64,000 nt of DNA from the NCBI GenBank assembly GCA_001839685.1, contig MLAK01000509.1, positions 45,098-109,097 on the forward strand, in the 5' to 3' direction. Positions 42,029-53,243 of the stretch are shown in pieces. A program made the position numbers and the translations under genes. The number at the start of each line of letters is the position of its first letter. Positions within the stretch are counted from its first letter, which is position 1. Source of the DNA: Tritrichomonas foetus (Eukaryota > Parabasalia > Tritrichomonadida > Tritrichomonadidae). The notes beneath the pieces were generated by a model. That model was not told the origin of the DNA. It was given only the letters and a program-made list of their open reading frames with translations, and ran no database searches.

Positions 42029-42510
42029 TTTTTATTTACTCTTGTGTTTAAATATTTATGATTGTGGAAACTTTGTTCTTTTTTTATCAACCACTAAAAA
42101 ACTGTGAGTATGTTTCATGCTAATCAATTTCAAAAAGTGATATTCATAAAATCGCTTTCTGCAATTGGTTTATTTTTCTTATCACTCTGACTTCATCATC
42201 AATTTTTGGTCACATTGTTGTGCTCATCTTCATCAACGATTTAAATTCATTTTATTTTGTCTTTTATCATTGATTACATGCATAAAGCTACTGTGTTATT
42301 AAGAATGAATATTTGAATCGTTCTGTAGTGATTAATCACATCACTAAAAGTAACTCAATATAGGTGATAATAATATGAAAAAGAAATATTGGTATTACAC
42401 TATAATTTATGACAGCTAAATCAGGCAATACTATTGAGATTGATGGTGAATGATTGCATTTATAGTTTCAATAGTTTATTTTCATAATTTTAATAACGTT
42501 TTTTAGCAAA
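42029..42510. other. Intergenic, no gene seen
   Basis: AT-rich spacer between SGF29 and the p28 gene; no gene or element recognised. Confidence 0.55.
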
Positions 42511-43215
42511 ATGAATGAGAAAGCCCGTTCAACTCTTTTAAAATACAATGTCCCAGTTCTTTCAACAAGCGATCCATATTACAAAAAGAAAAATACTAAC
42601 AACATAAACATTTTAACGGAAGGTGCAGGCGACCTTTTAACGAGAGATGTATTAAATATTATTCTTCCTCCTCGAAGTTTCAACGAAAACGGACAAGATT
42701 TAATTCAATACGTTAGTACAAATCCAGCCACGCGCGCAGACGTCATAAAACTTCAAAATCAGCTCGATAAAGAATTGCAAGATCGAAAAGCAAGGGAAAT
42801 TGGAATTGACCCAGTTCGTTCAGAAACATATGGTCAATGCTTTGATGAAATCATTCGGCAAGTCACAATTGATTGCAGCGCGAGAGGATTATTACTTGTT
42901 AGAGTTCGCGATGAAATGCGGACGACAATTTCAATGTATCAGACACTTTTTGAATCAGCCATTACGTGGGGAATGAGAAAAGCCATGGAAAAGGAACAAA
43001 ACAGAGACGCCCTGCACGCTGAAAATGAAAGCCTGAAAGAGCAGGTGAAGGCGTTAAAAGCGAAAAACATTGAGCTCGAACAAAAAATCCATGACATTGA
43101 GAAGAGGGAGGAGGACTACCGATCACAAAAGGAAAAAGAACATGCGAATGAAACTGCGTTTTTAAAGAGACAAGCTGCACAGCTGAAAACTCAGCTCGAA
43201 CAGACTCTCAAATAA
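42511..43215 (+). CDS. DNALI1: Axonemal inner-arm dynein light chain p28 (DNALI1)
   Basis: 234 residues, close to the family's usual 240-260. Signature segments: the start TLLKYNVPVL, then LTRDVLNIILPPRSF, then TRADVIKLQNQLDKELQDRKAREIGIDPVR and YGQCFDEIIRQVTIDCSARGLLLVRVRDEMRTTISMYQTLFESAITWGMRKAM. A coiled coil of about 75 residues closes the protein. It binds the heavy chains of single-headed inner-arm dyneins and actin/centrin, so the organism has motile flagella. Confidence 0.95.
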   Translation: MNEKARSTLLKYNVPVLSTSDPYYKKKNTNNINILTEGAGDLLTRDVLNIILPPRSFNENGQDLIQYVSTNPATRADVIKLQNQLDKELQDRKAREIGIDPVRSETYGQCFDEIIRQVTIDCSARGLLLVRVRDEMRTTISMYQTLFESAITWGMRKAMEKEQNRDALHAENESLKEQVKALKAKNIELEQKIHDIEKREEDYRSQKEKEHANETAFLKRQAAQLKTQLEQTLK

Positions 43216-43726
43216 ATATTTGTTGTATTTTTGATTCTAGAAAATATTTTTTTTCCTTGATGCGCTTAATTATCTGAACTATTCATAGTGGCAATCAAAT
43301 TCACACGAATCTGCATTCATCAAATAAAACTTTGATGTGAATTGAAAATGGAGAAATAGAGAGTCTTTAGGGAAAATGCTGTGAGAGTTCCACTAATTGA
43401 GTAAATCAGCTGATTGGAATTAATTACCTGGAACCAAGTTCAAGGGATGAGTAGATATTATTATGATTATTTTTTTAAATATTTTGGTTATAACAGTGAT
43501 GCTTATATCCTCTAAGTAATATATTTATACATCTGTATTACGACTATCTCTCATCAAAACCAAAATTTAATTTAATCTTAGTCATACGAGAGATGCTTTG
43601 TTTATAAATGCATCTAAATTCCATGTCATGGAAGTCTATAATGGTAATTTTATGCATGGGAATATGCTGGTCAAGATAGGAGTGAAATGAAATGAAAGAC
43701 TCCTGTGGGCGACCGTTTAAATTTTG
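43216..43726. other. Intergenic, no clear gene
   Basis: About 510 bases. A minus-strand open frame across its right end (43544-43744) lacks a proper ATG start position and has no recognisable content. Confidence 0.5.
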
Positions 43727-45124
43727 ATGAATGGAGACTACCAAAGTCTCTTGAAAAAGGAGTTTTTATATTTAGTTCTTCGATTTCTCGATTCAAATTC
43801 TTTCAAAGGTCCATTCAAATACGGTCTCAGTCAAGAAACTCCACCCGGATGGAATCCATATCATGACTATTCCTTAATCTATGGATATCATGAATACTAT
43901 CCAATGAAAACAAAAGAATTACTTGAAGACGCTTCACTTCCTTTCTCCCAAATGGAAAAATTTCAAATCTTGTCAAATCCAAAATGGTTTGAATTACGAG
44001 TTGGTATTTTGGTTAGTGAAATTTTGAATTCAATTGAAGACTCATTCACCTTGGGAGGCCAAAATGAAGTCAGCCGGCCAGAAGAATGGAGAAATAATAC
44101 ATCAGGAAAATTGTATCCGTTGATTTACACGAGATTTCATTTTTTAAGACTTCTTCGTGCATTGTATTATTATGGTCTTGATTTAAGAATGAGTCTTCTT
44201 GATAATTTTCAATTTTTATACAGCAAATGTTCACTTGAAGATTATGATGAAGAAACCTCCATTTTGTTCTTATCGAATATTTACAATCGTTGTAAAAACG
44301 TTGAAAAATCGCTTCATTTTCCAATCATTGAAGATATTTCCGATTTCGATACTTTTTGGGTTTCTGACGAACACATTTCATCACTTTGTGAAATGCTACT
44401 TTTGTTGCAAACTGTTCGTGAACTTTCCCAACTTGACGATGATCTTCTTCGATCACGATTTGAATGTTGCCCACCTTGGACAGCTGCCCTTCAAATTTGG
44501 AATGTAGAAAAAGACTTTTTTATGTTTAAATTAGTGAGTCAATTTGGATTTTCTTCTCTTGTGCAATTTTATGTTGATGAAAATTCACCAATTATTGAAA
44601 AACATGAAATTACCCAAGAATTGATAAATTTGAGACATCTTGAAGAACTACAGGTTGCACCTCTTGTAAATTTAAGGTTTAATAAATGCAGATTCTTGTT
44701 TAGACATGATACCCGCTTTCTACGAATTAAACAACTTGTTGAAATTTTGGTTTGTCCCCATTTTGAATACATTTTGTTGATGAACCCAAGGAATTCACTT
44801 ACTATTTTAAATACTGGGATTCCAAATAAAAGTAAAGCGCTTCTTGGATACTTTGCATTGAGAATGATGCTGAATGAAAAAGGTCAGCCGTTTTTGTTTT
44901 CGTGTTCAGTTGGAGGTTCAATTTCACAACCTATTTATCAAATAAACGTGAGAGAAAAGTATCATTTAAAGGTTCATCATATGCAAGTTGAAGAAGTACT
45001 AAAAAGGTTTAAAGCAGCAGCAGCCGATGATCCTGATTTACCAAAAATACCAGAGGAGATGACTGGAAGTCAATTCTTTGGATTCGATGAACCTGTTACA
45101 ACATCGATCATTTCCCAACTCTAG
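43727..45124 (+). CDS. Unrecognised 465-residue protein with SANT-like tryptophan blocks
   Basis: ATG 43727 lies one codon after a TTG. Two segments echo helix patterns of SANT/Myb or SLIDE modules: WNPYHDYSLIYGYHEYYPMK (about residue 43) and IWNVEKDFFMFKLVSQFGFSS (about 263), each with Trp followed by an acidic and then an aromatic-rich helix. A globular alpha/beta-like C-terminus (VAPLVNLRFNKCRFLFRHD; FALRMMLNEKGQPFLF; GSISQPIYQINV) ends with an Asp/Pro-rich tail. A chromatin role is possible by these echoes only; I do not assign one. The gene appears intact, with no membrane span or signal peptide. Confidence 0.7.
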   Translation: MNGDYQSLLKKEFLYLVLRFLDSNSFKGPFKYGLSQETPPGWNPYHDYSLIYGYHEYYPMKTKELLEDASLPFSQMEKFQILSNPKWFELRVGILVSEILNSIEDSFTLGGQNEVSRPEEWRNNTSGKLYPLIYTRFHFLRLLRALYYYGLDLRMSLLDNFQFLYSKCSLEDYDEETSILFLSNIYNRCKNVEKSLHFPIIEDISDFDTFWVSDEHISSLCEMLLLLQTVRELSQLDDDLLRSRFECCPPWTAALQIWNVEKDFFMFKLVSQFGFSSLVQFYVDENSPIIEKHEITQELINLRHLEELQVAPLVNLRFNKCRFLFRHDTRFLRIKQLVEILVCPHFEYILLMNPRNSLTILNTGIPNKSKALLGYFALRMMLNEKGQPFLFSCSVGGSISQPIYQINVREKYHLKVHHMQVEEVLKRFKAAAADDPDLPKIPEEMTGSQFFGFDEPVTTSIISQL

Positions 45125-45513
45125 TTTTGTTTGTATTTGTTATTTGTTATTAAAATAGATTATGTTTTTTATTTTTACATTGCTCTGCATATTGAGTTGA
45201 TGATTATTCTCTCATTTAAATTTTTTTCCACATTTAGACTTATCCATACATTTTTAACACTGATTCATCATTCCACAAACTTTAATTATACATATTTCTG
45301 CTTCGTTACTTCTGGAAAAAAGATTTTTTTTTCTCTCACTTCGCCATTTGATAAAAGAAATGAATATTGAGATAAAACTCAACTGAATTTCATATGTAAA
45401 TAGAGTATATATATAAATGACAACAAAAGATAAAAAAAAGAAAGAAAATATAAATAAAAAATGTGACAACATATATTTCTGTTTTTTAAAAAAATAACAA
45501 AATAACAATTGTT

Positions 45514-46728
45514 TTAAAACAATTCTCCGTCTGTTTCGTCGCACGAGTCGTCTGTTCCATAAAACAAGTTTGAAATGTCTAACACTGTTCCCCTTGTGAC
45601 AGGATTTTTGACTACCGGCCTCTTCATTTGTGATGAAGATGTCTTCTTTACTGTGTATTTGTATTTATACTTCAAATCGTCGTTCTCGAGTTCTGTAAGA
45701 TCATTATGATCTTTCTTGATTCTTTCTACAAGCTTTTCATTTTCTTCAGGGGACATTAAATCACCTGGTGTGTCCCATGAACGCTTTTCCCAGAAAATAG
45801 GCACCTTTTGGGCTACATTTTGGGAATTGTAATTTGATATTTTTAATTTTTCTGTTTCGTTGGGGATGAACTCTTCTTCCTCTTGTTCAAGCTGTACTGA
45901 ATAAGCAGGATGACTATATTTGGTCAAACCATAAATAATTCGGTTTTCGTAAATTTCCAATTTTTGATGGGTCTCCACATTCGTCATTTCTCTCGTGTCT
46001 AACTGGTTTTCTGTATTCTTGCTGTTCGATATGCACCAATCGGGTGTCAGAATTTCGTGATTGCATTGTAAATAATCGAGTTTATTGATTGTGAAATTTG
46101 GATTCGACCTTGGCCGAATAAATTTGGGTTGTTTCGGCTTCTTTTTTGGTAGTGTATAATCTTCGTTATCGATGGAAACCTTAACTTTCTTTTTATTTCC
46201 TGATTTATCGAATTGGTCGAAATCATCAGATTCATCGTTATCGTTAAAGTATTCAAATTTTTCACTGATTTTGGTCTTTTTATTTTCGCCAGGAATTTTT
46301 GTCTTTTTGGGAGCTTTGGGAGTTTTGTTTGTTAATTTGGTCGGACTTTGCGATTTTGGAGTCGGAGGAGGTTTCGGAGTTTTACTAGCCTTTGGAGTTT
46401 TGGGAGTTTTATTAGTTTTGTCATCTTTGGGAGGTCGCTTTTGAATGCTTCCGGCTGCCCCTTGCTTATTGGATTCGTCCTGCTTATATTGTTGTTCAGA
46501 ATTTTTAATGTATATCATCCGTAGCATTGCGCAAAACTTTGGGTTGCTTTGATATTTCGTGAAAAGATCGCCGAGTGTGAGCGGAACGGTCGGTTTGATA
46601 GGAATATCTGGATTTGAGCGGGATTGCGCAATCTGAGGAGGGAAGGCTAGCGTAGGAATAGTTGCAAGATTCGAAATCGAACCCAAAACATTCTCCGTTG
46701 GTGTAATTGGGCCGATATGTTCTTGCAT
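45514..46728 (-). CDS. Low-complexity basic protein with TPK repeats
   Basis: 404 residues. The first 95 residues contain a short plausible helical block (LTLGDLFTKYQSNPKFCAMLRMIY). Residues about 100-150 are repeats of KTPK, KAPK and PPTP, which look like phosphorylation-prone disordered sequence. The C-terminal 250 residues are Asp/Asn-rich, with segments such as LDYLQCNHEILTPDWCISN and RIIYGLTKYSHPAYSV that may be conserved in relatives. No family recognised. It is convergent with the upstream plus-strand gene. Confidence 0.7.
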   Translation of the reverse strand: MQEHIGPITPTENVLGSISNLATIPTLAFPPQIAQSRSNPDIPIKPTVPLTLGDLFTKYQSNPKFCAMLRMIYIKNSEQQYKQDESNKQGAAGSIQKRPPKDDKTNKTPKTPKASKTPKPPPTPKSQSPTKLTNKTPKAPKKTKIPGENKKTKISEKFEYFNDNDESDDFDQFDKSGNKKKVKVSIDNEDYTLPKKKPKQPKFIRPRSNPNFTINKLDYLQCNHEILTPDWCISNSKNTENQLDTREMTNVETHQKLEIYENRIIYGLTKYSHPAYSVQLEQEEEEFIPNETEKLKISNYNSQNVAQKVPIFWEKRSWDTPGDLMSPEENEKLVERIKKDHNDLTELENDDLKYKYKYTVKKTSSSQMKRPVVKNPVTRGTVLDISNLFYGTDDSCDETDGELF

Positions 46729-47958
46729 GATGAATCAGAAGGATTTACTAAATTTGGTATTTAATTCTCACAATTTTTTCTACGGAATTAAATAAAAATA
46801 TTCAATTAGAATTCCCTGATGATCAACAGAAAGTTGATGGAATCGAGAAATTGAATGACATTTTAAAAAAGAATCTTTAAAAATTGATGAGATTTTGATC
46901 GTCATTTTGAAAGGAAATGTAGATTTTTGAATAAATTTAGCTAGATAATAATTCAGAAACGAGAATTAACTGAATTTCATTTTCGGTTTTTTTCAAATTC
47001 ACTCTATCAAGTTCAAGTTTAATAGAATTTTAAAATGACATATTTTGGAGTCAATAAAAATAAGATTATCTCGAGAAATAAACTGCAATGAGTATCTATG
47101 TTGTTATGTTAAGTTTGTCACAATGCTATGTGTGATTATTCTACCTTGTTTCTTTGTGGATAATTGAAATTAAAATTGATGATTAAATTTTTTTGGAATT
47201 TCATTAGAATTTTCTGACCATTCGCCCATTTATAATGAAAATTGAAGTGGGAGTGGGATTTGGCTGCTTAAATTTTGAATAAATATTTTTTTTTTTTCTT
47301 TCTGCCGAATTTTTGATTTCATTTGTTTTTTGACATAAATGTGGTTCCCATGTGATTCAATGACCTTTGCTTTGATCAGCATCTCTGAAAAAAACTTTTC
47401 ACACAAATCCATCATCTCTGAAAAAAACTCATTTAAACTATGATGGCAGAATATCATATTTTGGTGGTGTTTCATGAGCTGGGTTGCAATTCTGCCATTT
47501 ATCTTCAAGATTTTGATGAAGAACAGAGTTTTGAAATGCTTTTCATAAATTTATATAAGCTGCCAAGGTCAAATTGATGGGTAAAAATAAGCGGTTGAAT
47601 ATTTTTTCCCAGATGTGAATGTTTTATTTTCCCTGCATTTCATTGCAAATTTTCCTTTATTATATTTTTATACTTTAAAATGTTCATACAAAAAATTGAC
47701 ATGTCGGAAAAGTAGAATATGAAGGATATTCAAACATATGACTTTATCATAATTCATAAACTTTGATTTTTATATTTCCTTCGTGTTAAATATCTATGTA
47801 TATTTATCTAAAGATTTTCCTGCTCTATTCAATATGTCGATGTCCGAATTATCAAAATATTGTAGAATGAAAAAAAAAAAAATTGGAATAAGTGAATCTA
47901 TTCATTGATCAGATGAGACATATAAAAAAAGATAGTAATTATTTTATTTTTATTAGAT
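46729..47958. other. Intergenic, possible remnant coding fragment
   Basis: About 1.2 kb. On the minus strand 47230-47475 reads an 81-residue frame starting MKHHQNM with LNEFFSEMMDLCEKFFSEMLIKAKVIES; the frame stays open upstream for 16 more codons. The composition is not random-looking, but I recognise nothing. The rest is AT-rich, with no element. Confidence 0.35.
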
Positions 47959-48987
47959 TTAGTGATTATTGTTTGGAATGCAAGATGAGCAATATAGTTT
48001 TCCATATAAATATGCTGAGTTGTTCTGACCAATTTGAATATGGCAGACATTGCATTTAAAGCAACGATGATGAAACATTCTCTGATGCCTAATAATTGGT
48101 TCTTTATCAACCACCTGACCACAAGCGCCACAGTGTTTTTTCATGCCTTCAATGCATTCATCACAAAACATTTGATCTTTCTCAATTTTGATTCCAGTGA
48201 ATTTCATGCTTTGATGGCATTTGATACACTTGATGCATTCATTGTGCCAGCATCCATGATAGTCCATGATATTATTAGATAATACAGGTTCATGACATTC
48301 TTGGCATTCATGGGAAAGCCCTCGAACCCAACATTGTCGACAAATTGCTTTGTTTTGTTCATAGACGAAATTGTTTCGAGAAAGTTCTTGACTACATTCA
48401 TAACAAACTGAACAAAAATCATGCATGTAGAAAGCTTTTCCATTAAAGAGAAATTTTTTCATTTGCGATTTTTCAATGCTTTCATTACATCTTAAACATT
48501 TTTTCTCTTTGTTGGCATAGCAGGTGTTACAAACTGGTAAACCATTTATGTCATGAACACTTTCCTTGGAATTTATTTTGTGATGGCAAAATGAGCATGA
48601 AAAGCAATCTTCATGAAATACAAATCCATTCCATTCATATATATTGGCTCCTTCCATTGAACAACCGCAAATAAAGCATCGGCTTGAGAAAATTTGACTG
48701 TGGCATTTTTGGTGCAAAATGTGGCCGTTTTCTATCACGAATCGTTTTCCAATTTTTCTTTGACATATATCACAACAAACTTTGTCTTTGCATCTTTTGT
48801 GAAATGAGAAAGTATTATCGATATTAATATCAGAAAGTTTGGTTTTCCCTCCGCAAACGATGCATGAGTTTTTCCTGAAATTCCACGGTTCGCCCATCGA
48901 TGACATCGTAAGAACTGGCTTGGTTACAATAACGAATCCTGGACAAGCAATGGGCTTTGTGGATCTCTTTGAGGTTGTCTTTTTCAT
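47959..48987 (-). CDS. Multi-LIM-domain protein (paxillin/PINCH-like)
   Basis: I prefer the ATG near 48987 because TTTCATTCA precedes it; it gives 342 residues (an earlier in-frame ATG would add 25). Five consecutive double zinc fingers are visible: CIVCGGKTK...HKRCKDKVCCDICQ (first, divergent), CFICGCSMEG...HEDCFSCSFC, CLRCNESIEK...HDFCSVCYEC, CQECHEPVL...HNECIKCIKC, and CGACGQVVD...HHRCFKCNVC ending CSSC. The later ones keep the LIM Cys/His spacing. No LD or kinase domain is attached. LIM-only proteins like this act as scaffolds on actin and adhesion structures; role here inferred. Confidence 0.9.
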   Translation of the reverse strand: MKKTTSKRSTKPIACPGFVIVTKPVLTMSSMGEPWNFRKNSCIVCGGKTKLSDINIDNTFSFHKRCKDKVCCDICQRKIGKRFVIENGHILHQKCHSQIFSSRCFICGCSMEGANIYEWNGFVFHEDCFSCSFCHHKINSKESVHDINGLPVCNTCYANKEKKCLRCNESIEKSQMKKFLFNGKAFYMHDFCSVCYECSQELSRNNFVYEQNKAICRQCWVRGLSHECQECHEPVLSNNIMDYHGCWHNECIKCIKCHQSMKFTGIKIEKDQMFCDECIEGMKKHCGACGQVVDKEPIIRHQRMFHHRCFKCNVCHIQIGQNNSAYLYGKLYCSSCIPNNNH

Positions 48988-48994
48988 TGAATGA
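48988..48994 (-). promoter_or_regulatory. Initiator-like motif of the LIM gene
   Basis: On the minus strand TCATTCA directly precedes the ATG. Confidence 0.35.
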
Positions 48995-49418
48995 AATAAT
49001 AATTTAATGAAAGACGAAAAACGTTTTACATCATTTTTTGAGAGCATTTCTGAGAGATGCATCAAAAGGCATTGAATTTTTATAAATAGGTTCTAAACGT
49101 ATGGCACCGTAAATACATTTACGAATAATTATAACGTTAGAGCTTGTGTATATTTTGTAAGATTTTATGGAAAAACGAGTGTGACAATAATTTCCATGTA
49201 ATTGTGAAATCAACATTAAATACCAATTATTTACAATATGTATACATTTTCCTTAACATATTCATATCACAATAGTGTTGGGAATAAGGAAAAAAATAAG
49301 ATATTTGATCAGAATCAATTTCGAAAAATATTATTTCACAAAAATATTAATATTTTCTATAAAGAATATTTAGGAATATGAATCTAATTTGTTATTATTC
49401 ATTTTATTGCTAGTAAAG

Positions 49419-49499
49419 TGCGATCAGTTTTACCGTGAACACTTTTCGTTAATTTGACTTTTCATTTGACCTTAAATGTTCACGATAAAACTGGTTGCG
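49419..49499 (+). repeat. Dispersed hairpin element, copy 2 (long stem)
   Basis: The loop and inner stem of the element at 7.4 kb recur here. The stem is longer: 23 positions from 49419 and to 49499, with one C/A mismatch and three G-T pairs that would be wobble pairs in RNA of this strand. It lies about 110 bases before the start of the Sfi1-like gene. Confidence 0.75.
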
Positions 49500-49611
49500 T
49501 TTGTTATTGGTGATAAAATGGAATAATGGAAAGGTGAATTTAATTGACCAATAAAATCTCATAATTCAAAAATGTTCGTTTAAAAATGGAAATTGAATTG
49601 AAAACTTCGCG

Positions 49612-52600
49612 ATGGAGTTTCGGAGCAGCGCGAAAGCTCCACTTCCCAAAATCCAGACACCGAAACGAATCAAGCAAAAAAAGTTTGCTGGAACAGCCAG
49701 CCGCCTTTACACAAGTCCGCGCGACGTTTCAAATTCCCAAATTCCAAGATCATCCACGAGGACGCCAAATATCCGTTCACTCGCTCGCCCGCTCACTGCA
49801 TTCAAATATAGGGCCTCGTCCGAGGAATCAACTCCACGACGGCCTCAAACGACGCCATCTGCCGCAATAATTCGACCTCAGCCACTCGATCAGTTTTTGA
49901 AAACCGCACGACGGTTAGAATACGTGATTAAAAGTGACGCTTCAACCAAACTTTTTTCAGAACTGAAGAAAAAAACTGACCCGAATGAAATCCCTCTTTT
50001 TATCAGCGATTTCGTCTTACAGAAAGTCGCGAATGACTACGCAGTCATTATACAGAGATGCTGGAGGAAATACGCAGAAAAGCTTCATTGGCGAGGGATT
50101 ATCCATCATCGAATATGGAATCGAAGAGACGTTTTGATACGTCTTTTTGTTGGGTGGCACGGCTATGCAACCAAAGATTTTAACACAATCATCAAGTGTT
50201 ATGATAAATTTGAGCGGTTATGTATTGAAAAGCCGTGGGTACTTTACAAATCGAAATTGGCACCATTTAATGCTTTTTATCTCACAGGAAGATACTTCCT
50301 GCCTTCAATTTTTGATGGAAACACCTATCATCATGTTGCAAGAGTCTTTGCACATAGAAATGGAAAATGGCTTCTCCAGTTATGGGCAAGAATAACAATT
50401 AGTAGAAAAGGATTTCGTAAATGTTCAGCATCTGTTTTATTTACTATAAAAAAGCGGAAGAATTTTGGATTTACTTACATTGCATTTATATTATGGTACC
50501 GCTACACTCTTTGGAAGAAAGAAGACAAAAAACGGAAGGATTGCTTTATGTTGAAATTCAATGAAATTATAATTGATTGGCGTGTTCGTGAACAAGCATT
50601 AAACTTCAAAAAAGCAATGAAAGTTCGCGCTGATAAAAGTTCCAAAATTCGAATCATTCGAAAAGCTCATCGCGCTATATACCAACTTTTTATGGATAGA
50701 AAACAAAGAGCAGCTGACATGGAATCATCCATGGCTTTTTATTTACATCATGTTCAAGAACGTGGTGAGAGAGCATGGATGAGATACATTGAAATACAGA
50801 ATCAAAAACGTGCAGAAACATTAAAATTATTACGAGCATGGTATTCAGTTGCTTATTCAGGGGCTAGACGAAAATCATATTTGGGTATAATGCAATCACA
50901 TCAGTTAGCTATTAATTTATCGAAAGTCTTTCGAGATTGGGTTGATGTAACTCGAAAAGGAAAGCTTTTGAAAATAAAAAATGCCCATAAATTACAGAAA
51001 AGACCAATTTTGGCATATTTGGCGATTTTTTTGATGCAAGGAAAAAACGAAATCGCTTTGTTTGTGAAAGTTTTCTTGGAATGGATTGCATTTACTCGAA
51101 GAAGACGTCTATGGAAGAAATTTATGGAATCACATGTGAACATTAAGCCAGCAATTGAGTTTAAACAAAGAGTTTTTTACGCTCTTGCGAGAGCCGCTCA
51201 TTTAAAAATTCTTCGAAGATTTTTACATCCGTCAAATAGGTATTTCCCTCATTGTCTGACCATATCGCTTGAAGGAATGCTGAAAACAATTAAAGAAGTG
51301 TCAATTGAAATTAGCGAAAATTGGAAGTTTCTCACAGAAAAATCAGGAAGTAAAACAGAGGTTATTGAAGTAAAAAAGGAAAATTTAAATGAAGAATGTT
51401 TAATTCGATCATTAATACTCGGTATTCATGGATTAAGTCCACTTGAGGTCGGACCATTTCATCCAAATGTAAGAAATAGTGATGATCATCTTAATAAATT
51501 TGAAAAAGTTCGAACATTTGAAGAACTCAATCAACAATATTTACATAATTGCTCAGAATTACGAAAGCAATTATTAATTAAACTTCAACGAGATACAACT
51601 ACTCTCTCTTTAATGACTTCACACTTCTCTGCTGTTTCCTATAATCTCTCAAACCAGATTTTCACTGTTTCAAATAATCCCCCATCGGTATCCATTGGTG
51701 ATATTCAAAAAAGCTATTGCCCAGATATTCAGTTTTATAGCGAGATTGATGAAAGTGTTGATTTCCTCATCAATTCTATGGTCAATCAGCCAAAATGTCT
51801 TCCAGACAAATTAAAACAAGATTTCAAAGCTGCTATCAATTCCTTCCATGCACGTCTCCGTGTTCCTAAGAAAGAATTAGAAAATTTCACAGCTAATATT
51901 TCACCACGTTCACATCATCATCATACAAAGAAAGACCATCAAAGAAAAAGTGCTAACCAAACTGCTAAGTCAAATTTGATACTTCCTTATAAACAACCAG
52001 TTATTTATGAAGATATTCCATTTAGTAACCCGCAACTTGAACCGATTAAAGGATTAACAGGAATGAAACCTTTGAAGCTTGGATTGAATTCTACACGTGA
52101 TGAATTCAATAGTCGCTTTACAATTCAATCATTAATTTCTAAACTTAATAATCAACTTTCAACACAAGATATTGCACATTCTCTTCGTAGATTCTTTTTC
52201 TGTATGACTGATCTTCGAATTGATGTTTCTAAAACTATTGAATACTCACAGCAATCAATTGATTCAAGTGAATTTCATTCAAGCTTACGCCATAGACTAC
52301 GAAGAAACATTTCTGCATTTCTTGCACAGTTATGCCACCATGACATATCTTTTGCTGTTCCTCTTGTTGTTGATTCACCACCACCTTCTTCAATGGCTTG
52401 TGTGTCTGCGGTTTTGACTGTTTTTAAAGAGATTATGAAATCAAAGTTTAATGTTTATTGTGATCAAATCCCTTTTGCAGAGATTGTAAACATTGATGCA
52501 CAAGAAAGTTTGTTGATTCGAGGTTGTGTTATTTCTAAAATTTATGAAAAGTATCCAAAACTTGCACGTGATTATAAACTATCGAGTAGAATGGGTAGAA

Positions 52601-52818
52601 AATCATCACTCAATATTGGAAATACGGTTGATATGATTTCAATGGATGAATTATCCAACGGAGATGCAGTTTTGTCTGCGTTTTTGCTTCCATTCATTTT
52701 TCGACCAGAAATGGTGAAAGAATTTATAAAAGAAGAAGTGAAAATTGAACAAAGTATTCCAAATGTCATTGAAGATGATGACGCTTCCGATGATGATAAT
52801 TCTGATGATGAATCATAG
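49612..52818 (+). CDS. Sfi1-like tryptophan-repeat cytoskeletal protein
   Basis: 1,068 residues. After a basic, disordered N-terminus there is an IQ-like motif (YAVIIQRCWRKYAEKL, about residue 140), then repeated short helices with a central Trp: LFVGWHGYATKD, LLQLWARITIS, FILWYRYTLWKKE, IIDWRVREQ, AWMRYIEIQNQ, LLRAWYSVAYSG, VFRDWVDVTRK, VFLEWIAFTRRRR, spaced 25-50 residues. This is the Sfi1/centrin-binding pattern. The second half (650-1068) has a separate helical region and an acidic tail (EDDDASDDDNSDDES). A role at basal bodies or flagellar roots through centrin is inference. Confidence 0.8.
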   Translation: MEFRSSAKAPLPKIQTPKRIKQKKFAGTASRLYTSPRDVSNSQIPRSSTRTPNIRSLARPLTAFKYRASSEESTPRRPQTTPSAAIIRPQPLDQFLKTARRLEYVIKSDASTKLFSELKKKTDPNEIPLFISDFVLQKVANDYAVIIQRCWRKYAEKLHWRGIIHHRIWNRRDVLIRLFVGWHGYATKDFNTIIKCYDKFERLCIEKPWVLYKSKLAPFNAFYLTGRYFLPSIFDGNTYHHVARVFAHRNGKWLLQLWARITISRKGFRKCSASVLFTIKKRKNFGFTYIAFILWYRYTLWKKEDKKRKDCFMLKFNEIIIDWRVREQALNFKKAMKVRADKSSKIRIIRKAHRAIYQLFMDRKQRAADMESSMAFYLHHVQERGERAWMRYIEIQNQKRAETLKLLRAWYSVAYSGARRKSYLGIMQSHQLAINLSKVFRDWVDVTRKGKLLKIKNAHKLQKRPILAYLAIFLMQGKNEIALFVKVFLEWIAFTRRRRLWKKFMESHVNIKPAIEFKQRVFYALARAAHLKILRRFLHPSNRYFPHCLTISLEGMLKTIKEVSIEISENWKFLTEKSGSKTEVIEVKKENLNEECLIRSLILGIHGLSPLEVGPFHPNVRNSDDHLNKFEKVRTFEELNQQYLHNCSELRKQLLIKLQRDTTTLSLMTSHFSAVSYNLSNQIFTVSNNPPSVSIGDIQKSYCPDIQFYSEIDESVDFLINSMVNQPKCLPDKLKQDFKAAINSFHARLRVPKKELENFTANISPRSHHHHTKKDHQRKSANQTAKSNLILPYKQPVIYEDIPFSNPQLEPIKGLTGMKPLKLGLNSTRDEFNSRFTIQSLISKLNNQLSTQDIAHSLRRFFFCMTDLRIDVSKTIEYSQQSIDSSEFHSSLRHRLRRNISAFLAQLCHHDISFAVPLVVDSPPPSSMACVSAVLTVFKEIMKSKFNVYCDQIPFAEIVNIDAQESLLIRGCVISKIYEKYPKLARDYKLSSRMGRKSSLNIGNTVDMISMDELSNGDAVLSAFLLPFIFRPEMVKEFIKEEVKIEQSIPNVIEDDDASDDDNSDDES

Positions 52819-53243
52819 ATTATCATTGTATTTATTTTATGTTATAAAAATGCGATTTTTTAGAAACATATCCATCGTTTTCTTTCGTTTTTGTTTCATA
52901 AGTGAAATTATTGACTGGCGTGTAATCAATGAATGTGATCTTTCATTCATAGATGCCACTAATGAATAGAATTGTTTATGCGAGAATAATAAAGAAAATA
53001 GATCAAAAAAATCCTAAAATGATATTTTTTATTAAACAATATGTTATCGCATATGTATATTTTCACTCATAATTAACAACAATATATCATACTATTTGAA
53101 GCAGTATCTTTCATTTCTTTTTGCATCCGATCAAATAATCTTTAATAGATTATTTTGATTTTTGATTTCGCCATCTCTGTCCTTTTTGTCGCCCATAAAT
53201 GTAATTCTAATATTGATTCATTGAATAATTCTATAAATATATT

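Noticed and set aside
43544..43744. Minus-strand 66-residue frame overlapping the start of the next gene
   Set aside because: It starts with TTG and has no conserved blocks; the overlapping plus-strand gene is more convincing.
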